The notes beneath the pieces are model-generated. The model was not told where the DNA came from, did no database searches, and saw nothing but the letters and a program-made list of their open reading frames with translations. The translations under genes were made by a program, and so were the position numbers. DNA of 64,000 nucleotides from Dichetophora obliterata (Eukaryota > Arthropoda > Insecta > Diptera > Sciomyzidae): contig OY986436.1 in NCBI GenBank assembly GCA_963920525.1, positions 8,390,001-8,454,000 of the forward strand, in the 5' to 3' direction. This document shows, piece after piece, positions 58,944 through 64,000 of this stretch. How positions within the stretch are numbered: position 1 is the stretch's first letter; each line of letters begins with the position of its first letter.

Positions 58944-59181
58944 GTATTCACTTGCCTGTGCAGTGGAGGACTTGTGCAGTTAGGTTTTCGTGAAAAAACC
59001 ACTAACACTTTTTCCAAGCTGTCAAATTTTTCAATGCACACAAGTGCACAACTGCTCCAATCTTCAAGTTGTAGGCTGCAGTAGAATATCACTTGTGCAG
59101 ATTTTTGACGCACGCGTATTTTGATTTTGTAAAGTGCAGAAGTCCTTAACTGCACTGGCAAGTACACTGAATCGTGAATAC
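58944..59181. mobile_element. MITE inside the 58519-60926 element
   Basis: gtattcac, acttgcc, gtgcagt and ggacttgtgcag words on the left (58944-58990) occur inverted on the right (about 59129-59181), with a small insertion in the right arm. The minus-strand frame 58904-59224 runs through it and is not a gene. Confidence 0.55.
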
Positions 59182-59301
59182 CCCTATTGTTATCATGTAA
59201 CATGCTTTTAGAAAAAGGTTTCATGTCTTAAAACTTTATAAAAATTTATTAAATGAATTGGTAGTTTGCAAATAAGCTAAAATTGTTGTGACACACACTT
59301 A

Positions 59302-59443
59302 TGTGATAATTCTGTATCACGAAGAAGCACACCAACGATAAGAAAGACACTTGAAGCAAAGCAATTCTGTATGGAAGAAAGTATTGCTTCTTATGTCTTT
59401 CTTATCATTGGTGTGCCTCTACGTTATACGGAATAATGCAGTT
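59302..59443. mobile_element. Hairpin MITE, copy 3 of 3
   Basis: Same layout as the copies at 8311 and 20839. Arms contain ttctgtatcacgaaga and acgttatacggaataatgca; then caccaacgataagaaagaca and its inverted partner; stem words gaagcaa/ttgcttc. The stem sequence differs from copies 1 and 2 (agacacttgaagc versus agacacgagaagc), with changes on both sides that mostly keep pairing. Confidence 0.7.
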
Positions 59444-60744
59444 AGTTTGCAATTAAGTCATTAATTGACAAGAAATTTTGCACCTAATTTTTTATATGTA
59501 AAATGTACACAGAGTGCAAAATTTTGAAGAATTGAATGAAACCTTAGCCTCTAATAAGCCACGACTGTTTTGGTGTTTAAAGTTGAACCAGTAAATTTTA
59601 AATCCTTCAGTCGGAAGTAGAATTTTTGATATCAGTGAGGTGAGTTTTATTGTCAAATCTTCATGTAGCCCCGGGGACTAGTAGAAGTTTTGACAACCGG
59701 CACAAGAATTTTGAAGAGTGAAGCAAAAGGGTTGTGCTTTACTCTTACAAAATTGTTAGTATCAGTGTTTTGCTGTGTATTTTTTCTGAAAAAAGTAGTT
59801 TTATTTATGTTTCTGTATAAAAAAAAGGATTGTGCTTTGCTTTTAATATTTAGAAAATATTTATTTTTAGGCAAAAAATGCAGGCTTGAGTAGCAACTAA
59901 AAAGCATGGAGTCACTTCAGTCGTCTTTGATTTATTTTAGTGTCAATAAAAATTACTACAATTCTTTTTTAAGACTTTAAAACTAGGCCAGTCTTTGGAG
60001 CTAAAGAGTTTAAAATAAATATTTATGTTAAATTTGGAAGTTCATTACTTCTGATATACGCAATGTATTGAGTTTTTTCTTTACTGCATTCAACTTGCAA
60101 AACTAATACATTGAATATACGTGTTCAAGGATGTTTTATGGTTAGCTGCTTGATCGACTGTGTATAAGTCAATATTTTCTTTCGTATTACAGTCGATTGA
60201 GTCGATTATCCTCGCGTATAGTTTAGGTTAAGGATTTTTAGGTCCAGTTGACAAGAAAACATTAATACTGATACTTTTTTTACTACAGTATATTTTATAA
60301 GTGGAGTAAAATCTAAACATATAATTTTAAAACATGTTTTCAATTTATTTCATCTCTAAGCTAATTAGATAAAATACATACAACAAAATAATCATGAATA
60401 AAAATTTTAATTTTTTTACAAATTTTTAATGTTTACACAAGTTTTGGGTTTATAAGTTATTTTACTTAAAACAGTTACATTCCTTGTAGCTCATAATATT
60501 ATTTTGAATACAAAAATACTTTGTAGTAGTAGTGGCAGTCAAATGCGTCTTGAAAAGCTCGTTCATTCGCTGAGAAGACGTCAAAATTTCTGGATAACAT
60601 TTTCAAGTTTCATTTGCCACAGCAAAAAATGACAATTTAAATACCACACATGTAAATTTTTTTCAACTCAACATTTTCTTTCCTATAGAACCAATAGTGA
60701 AAAGTTTCCAAATGGCATACAGCCATAACCAAATCAATTTTTTG
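59444..60744. other. Interior of the 58519-60926 element, noncoding
   Basis: No domain in the short frames (for example 59653-59907 minus). A small inverted pair, caatgtattgagtttt and aaaactaatacattg, lies at about 60061-60115. Nothing else recognised. Confidence 0.5.
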
Positions 60745-61061
60745 TCATAAGAATCGCTAAAACAATGCTTCCTGTGGCGAGTAGTAGAAGCAACATTTTT
60801 AGCTAGGCGATTTGAAACTCAGAATCGCATTTTAGCGAAATCGCTAAGGAATTGAACGAAGCATTTTTTTAGCATTTAAGCGATAGAGATTTAGCTTTAG
60901 CTAGGCGATTTTCAGAATCCGGCCTCAGTTCGTTCATGTCTGAATTGAGTAGACAGTGGCGTGCCTAGCCTTTCTCAGTTAGGAAATATTGCTATGGGCC
61001 ATATTACACACATGAACCATATATGCAGAACTTACTCTACGTAATTTTGTATGCAAGGTGG

Positions 61062-61517
61062 GCGAAATTTTCAGTTGTTGGTTTCTTGCAATTTCAAACA
61101 TCAAGTGGATAGTTAAGAATTAAACTAATTTGAAAAATTTTAAGCCATTGTAGTAATTTTTGTGGAATTTTAGGGGATTTTACTGATTTCATAAAGTCAC
61201 TTTATATGGGAGGTAGTCATGGTTTTTATTCGATTTTTCCAAATTTCATACCTAAGGTGAAGATTAATTGTTAAAGCTTATGTGCAAAATAAGTAGTCAT
61301 CAGGTTAATTTTTGCGAAATTGAAAGAGATTTCACTGTTTTGGGCAAATAACTTTGAATGGGAGGTAGACGAGATTTTTATTCTACTTTTAAAAATTTCA
61401 TACTCAAAGTGAATATTAAAGGTTAAAGCTAATGTGCAAAACTTGAAGTCATTAAATTAATTTTTGTGGCATTTAAAAAAATTTCATCGTTTTGGTTAAA
61501 TCACTTTGTATGGGAGG
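61062..61517. repeat. 152-bp tandem repeat, three units
   Basis: Three diverged units each end in ...actttgtatgggagg. The gggagg boxes fall at 61208, 61360 and 61512, so the period is 152 bp. Within each unit come aatttcatac, aaggttaaagct, a tgtgcaaaa box and tttttgtg/cgaaatt, then atttcac-gttttg. No coding frame. Confidence 0.8.
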
Positions 61518-61559
61518 AGCAAACATCCGAGTCTGCTCATTTTCGAACTTGACCTCCAT

Positions 61560-61805
61560 TTTTTAATAAAAAGCTTATATATAGCATTTTGTTACGATAG
61601 TTATAAAATTACGGCTGTTATCGTGGTCACAGACAGACAGAAGACGGACATACGGACAGACAAACATGGCTAAATCGACTCAGGAGGTGATGCTTATCAA
61701 AAATATATACACTTTTCTATACTGACCACGCCTCCTTATCGGCGTTACAAATGTAGTGACAAAGTTAATATACCCCTATTACGTTTTTAAACGTGGAGGA
61801 ATAAA
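61560..61805 (+). repeat. Dipteran dispersed repeat motif
   Basis: Contains acagacagaagacggacata, then catggctaaatcgactcagg, then atatatacact, gaccacgcctccttatcggc and ataataccc-like text. I remember closely similar strings (a GACGGACATGGCTAAATCGA-type motif followed by a GGTCGG-CGTCTCC-type box) from noncoding DNA of Drosophila and other flies. It follows directly on the 152-bp tandem repeat, so both may belong to one element. Identity is from memory only. Confidence 0.5.
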
Positions 61806-61909
61806 AACTTAAACTTAAGAACACTTTTTTGTTAGTAGTCCTTTTTTGTATTCAGAAGTATTTTTTTTTTGCGTTTACTCGAAAACTTTCAATTTGGAAT
61901 AACCGTGTT

Positions 61910-62325
61910 GACATGAGAAATTTTTCCAATTCCCTTTTGCTGGAAGAACTTCTTCTTTGGGATGATGAAAAAAAAGCCATCGATATTAATAATCATTAAA
62001 AAAATTAGCCTACTCTTTTGATGAATATGTTGCTACTGGAGATATTAATATATAACATATAATATGAACTCAATGTATGACAGTTATTTAAATGGAGTAT
62101 GAAACGAATAGTTTGGAAAATTTATGGTGTGCTCAATTAATATCATATCCACGATTAGCTACAATATTGATTCAGCATTTGGTTTCATTTGCCACAACGT
62201 ATTTGTGTGAGATGAGGTTTTCCTCACTTGTACACATGAAAACAAAGACCAGAAAAAATAGACTTAATGCTAGTGACGATATGCGTGTGGCTATTTCAAA
62301 AAGATTTCCCGTTTTTAAATCATAA
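61910..62325 (+). pseudogene. hAT transposase C-terminal dimerisation fragment
   Basis: The clean part is a 77-codon frame (62092-62325): LWCAQLISYPRLATILIQHL, SFATTYLCEMRFSSLVHMKT, then KNRLNASDDMRVAISKRFP. This is the C-terminal block of hAT transposases of the ZBED/SCAND3-like group (YPxLxxxA, TTYLCExxFS, RNRL, LRxAL). Upstream, LLLEELLLWDDEKKAIDINN at about 61938-61995 resembles the preceding segment but is separated by stops and a frameshift. The zinc finger and the catalytic core are absent. Ends of the element were not found; a gtcgggggacccccg palindrome at about 62577 may be near one. Confidence 0.75.
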
Positions 62326-62919
62326 CTGAGCAAAACTAACAATAAAAAGTCATTAGCAATAATTTATAGTTGAGTATTTATTATTTCAGAAAGAAATTTA
62401 TTAAATTTTTTTCTACAAAAAGCAACAAAATTTAAAAGAAAAATAAATAAAAAATGTCCGTTTTTCATTTATGTTTATCCTAAAAAAAATAGCTGACTAA
62501 AAATGTTGATAACAAATATTTCTTTTCTTAAATTTTAATACAGTGTGACGATATCAACAAAAAGAAAGTAGTGCGGTCGGGGGACCCCCGTCAGGAAAGA
62601 AGTTCCTTACGCTTTTCCTTCAACTCTGAATGCAACTCAAAATAAAATCTGTATATTGTTTTTTTGCATTATTTTTTCTTTTGTATAATTTTTTCAAGGA
62701 AAATAATGTAAATTAACAATTACATTAAAAAGTTTAATATATTTTAGATAAAAAAGATGTATATATTGAAAATTTAGATGTAAAATTTTTCAAATATTTT
62801 GCTAGTGATGTTTGTTTAATGACGAAGCATTGAACATTCATCATGTTCCTCGTATGGAGCTTGAATTGAGCTAAAAGTCATATTGCAAACTAGACTTACG
62901 TAAGAGTATAAGACAAAAG
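62326..62919. other. AT-rich noncoding DNA
   Basis: Only the GC palindrome near 62577-62591 (gtcgggggacccccg-type) stands out. No gene. Confidence 0.55.
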
Positions 62920-63116
62920 CACATTTTTAGGGTCCACCCTAGTGTCGAAAAATCTTTTTGAAATTCTTACAACGGATTCGAAAACAGCGACCCTTAACAC
63001 TGCCAGCACATACACAAAGAAAAAAAAAACACATTTTTAGAGTCCACCCTAGTGTAAAAAACTTTTTGAAATTCTAACATCAGATTACACTGTATTATAC
63101 ACATTTGCTGCAGTAT
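62920..63116. repeat. Two-unit copy of the 5132-5530 repeat
   Basis: Units start with cacatttttag at 62920 and 63030; gtccaccctagtgt, aaattct-aca, ggattcgaaaacagcgaccc and actgccagcacata follow. The last unit ends acatcagattacactgtatt and a ctgcag box, exactly as in copy 1. Same orientation, two units instead of four. Confidence 0.7.
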
Positions 63117-63333
63117 TCATTTCTTAAAACATAAGACGCCGAACAGAATCAAAAGTCGTTACGACCGGTGATCCTCTCTGGTCGCCAGACACACAGGACC
63201 CGTCCAGAATGAAAGCGATTGCGACTGACGATGCAGGGTTGATTTTATATAGCATAGTTTTGTTAGCAGACATGTTTTTGTTGCTGTGTAAGTCAAACAG
63301 AAACAAAAAAAAAACGTGAGAACATAGCAAAAA

Positions 63334-63564
63334 CTATGAAATTGTCCTTGAACATATCCAAATGTTTACAAAATATGGCACCACTACCCAGCGGTAAATT
63401 AAGCAGAAATTTTGAAACATATCCGAATGTTTTATATGATCTCTAACATACAATTTCGCTCCGAATGTCACTAGTCCGATTGTAAGTGAAAATGTTGCTG
63501 ATTGTGAGGAGCAAATAGCAAAAGCACAAAGAAAAATTACGAAATAAGTAGGAAACTTTTTCAT
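63334..63564 (-). CDS. Candidate short secreted protein or first exon
   Basis: A 76-codon frame starting MKKFPTYFVIFLCAFAICSS has the three parts of a signal peptide: two lysines, a hydrophobic stretch of about 14 residues, and a plausible cleavage site after CSS or SQS. The mature part (ATFSLTIGLVTFGAKLYV and on) matches no family I know. The end is doubtful: a 20-base word (aaacattcggatatgtttca) recurs imperfectly within the last third, and a possible splice donor (GGGTAGTG) lies near codon 59, so the true gene may splice there. AT-rich DNA gives hydrophobic frames by chance, so this is only a candidate. Confidence 0.25.
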   Translation of the reverse strand: MKKFPTYFVIFLCAFAICSSQSATFSLTIGLVTFGAKLYVRDHIKHSDMFQNFCLIYRWVVVPYFVNIWICSRTIS

Positions 63565-64000
63565 ATGGAAATATCTAAAAAATTCGAGACCGACATTTTA
63601 TTTTTACAGTTTTAGGGTAAAAAATCCCAAATACATTTAATAAAAATAAAAAAAAAAATATTTACGCGTGGGCTGTAAACTGCACTTATGCCAATATTTT
63701 CACCAAACTTAAGTTTTCAAAAAGTGGAAAAAATGCAACATTCCCTCTTGAATGAAGAAAAAACCGACTGGCAACACTTACACGAATGTGAACAAACAAA
63801 CTTCAAAATTTTCAAATTCGACCAACTCGTGCTTTTGTTAACAGTTTTGTTTGTATTAGAGCAGAAAAAAGTTTTGTAAACGAGTTCTGATATTTTTTCG
63901 ATATTTATTTCAAGTGAATCAATTAAATAGATATATCTTAAGTAAGTGTTATTTAAAACATATCAACAACATAAGGATGGATGGATGCAGCAGAAATTTA
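63565..64000. other. Noncoding DNA at the window edge
   Basis: No feature recognised. The short plus-strand frame 63688-63879 has no domain. Confidence 0.5.

Larger units (their letters stand above)
58519..60926. mobile_element. 2.4-kb inverted-repeat element nested in pogo
   Basis: Tip gagggcggattctgaaaa (left, 58519) matches the complement of gaggccggattctgaaaa (right, ending 60926). Behind each tip lie many copies of gctaaagctaaat and ttagcgat words (left to about 58720; right from about 60745), forming long imperfect inverted arms. No transposase remains inside; the interior holds a 238-bp MITE and the third hairpin MITE. Flanking bases give no clear target duplication. Its removal brings the pogo element close to its expected size. 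Confidence 0.7.
53148..61037. mobile_element. pogo-type transposon with nested insertions
   Basis: Ends gagtaagttcggtaaatatgg (left, 53148) and the complement of gagtaagttctgcatatatgg (right, ending 61037) are flanked by TA on both sides, the Tc1/mariner target. Variants of atatggccc/gggccatat recur just inside both ends and near 58207-58255, likely transposase-binding or subterminal repeats. The full span is 7,890 bp. Subtracting the LINE (54011-56900) and the inner inverted-repeat element (58519-60926) leaves about 2.6 kb, a normal pogo-like length. The transposase gene runs on the minus strand. Confidence 0.85.

Noticed and set aside
58904..59224. A 106-codon minus-strand frame.
   Set aside because: It runs through both arms of a MITE (58944-59181).

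Overview
The window looks like non-genic DNA from a large, AT-rich dipteran genome, most likely a higher fly (Brachycera; a tephritid or calyptrate would fit). Evidence: long CAA/GTT and CA/GT microsatellites, short nuclear-type introns inside transposase relics, a transposon set typical of flies (hAT, piggyBac, pogo, mariner, jockey-like and LOA-like LINEs), and a short motif at 61629-61680 that I remember from drosophilid noncoding DNA. No conserved host gene was found on either strand. The only ORF with a hint of being a host gene is a short one with a signal-peptide-like start at 63334-63564 (minus).

Layout. 1-4500: AT-rich DNA with a degenerate ~150-bp repeat, a 10-unit CpG-rich minisatellite (2245-2820), an 84-bp hAT-like relic and a mariner stub. 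5132-5530: four units of a ~100-bp repeat that recurs at 62920-63116. 5647-6353: non-autonomous hAT element. 8311-8454: first of three copies of a hairpin MITE (others at 20839 and 59302). 9230-10460: dead jockey-like LINE. 10492-14257: DNA transposon with 255-bp inverted ends and a broken transposase. 16731-19180: hAT-like element with 17-bp ends and a perfect 8-bp target duplication. 21456-23338: piggyBac-family element between TTAA sites, with a nested foldback element. 23575-25815: LOA-type LINE with RNase H. 29735-31060: jockey/CR1-like LINE. 31860-34000: degenerate GAGATT-rich repeats and a LINE tail. 35365-36800: two unrelated transposase relics.

36805-42430 (minus) is a LINE split in two by a second LINE (38104-41205). 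43121-48895 may be one large element holding a 587-bp MITE and a foldback transposon with 1.28-kb inverted arms (44979-48691). 53148-61037 is a pogo-type (Tc1/mariner) transposon with flanking TA, whose transposase gene is interrupted by a 2.9-kb LINE and whose other half holds a 2.4-kb inverted-repeat element with further MITEs inside. The right end holds a 152-bp tandem repeat, a hAT transposase C-terminus and the second copy of the 5-kb repeat.

Nothing here reads as an operon, pathway or defence system. The genes are parasites of one another, and the nesting gives a relative order of insertions. Every transposase and nearly every reverse transcriptase is broken. The best preserved coding stretch is the 458-codon reverse transcriptase at 55434-56810, in what looks like one of the youngest insertions.
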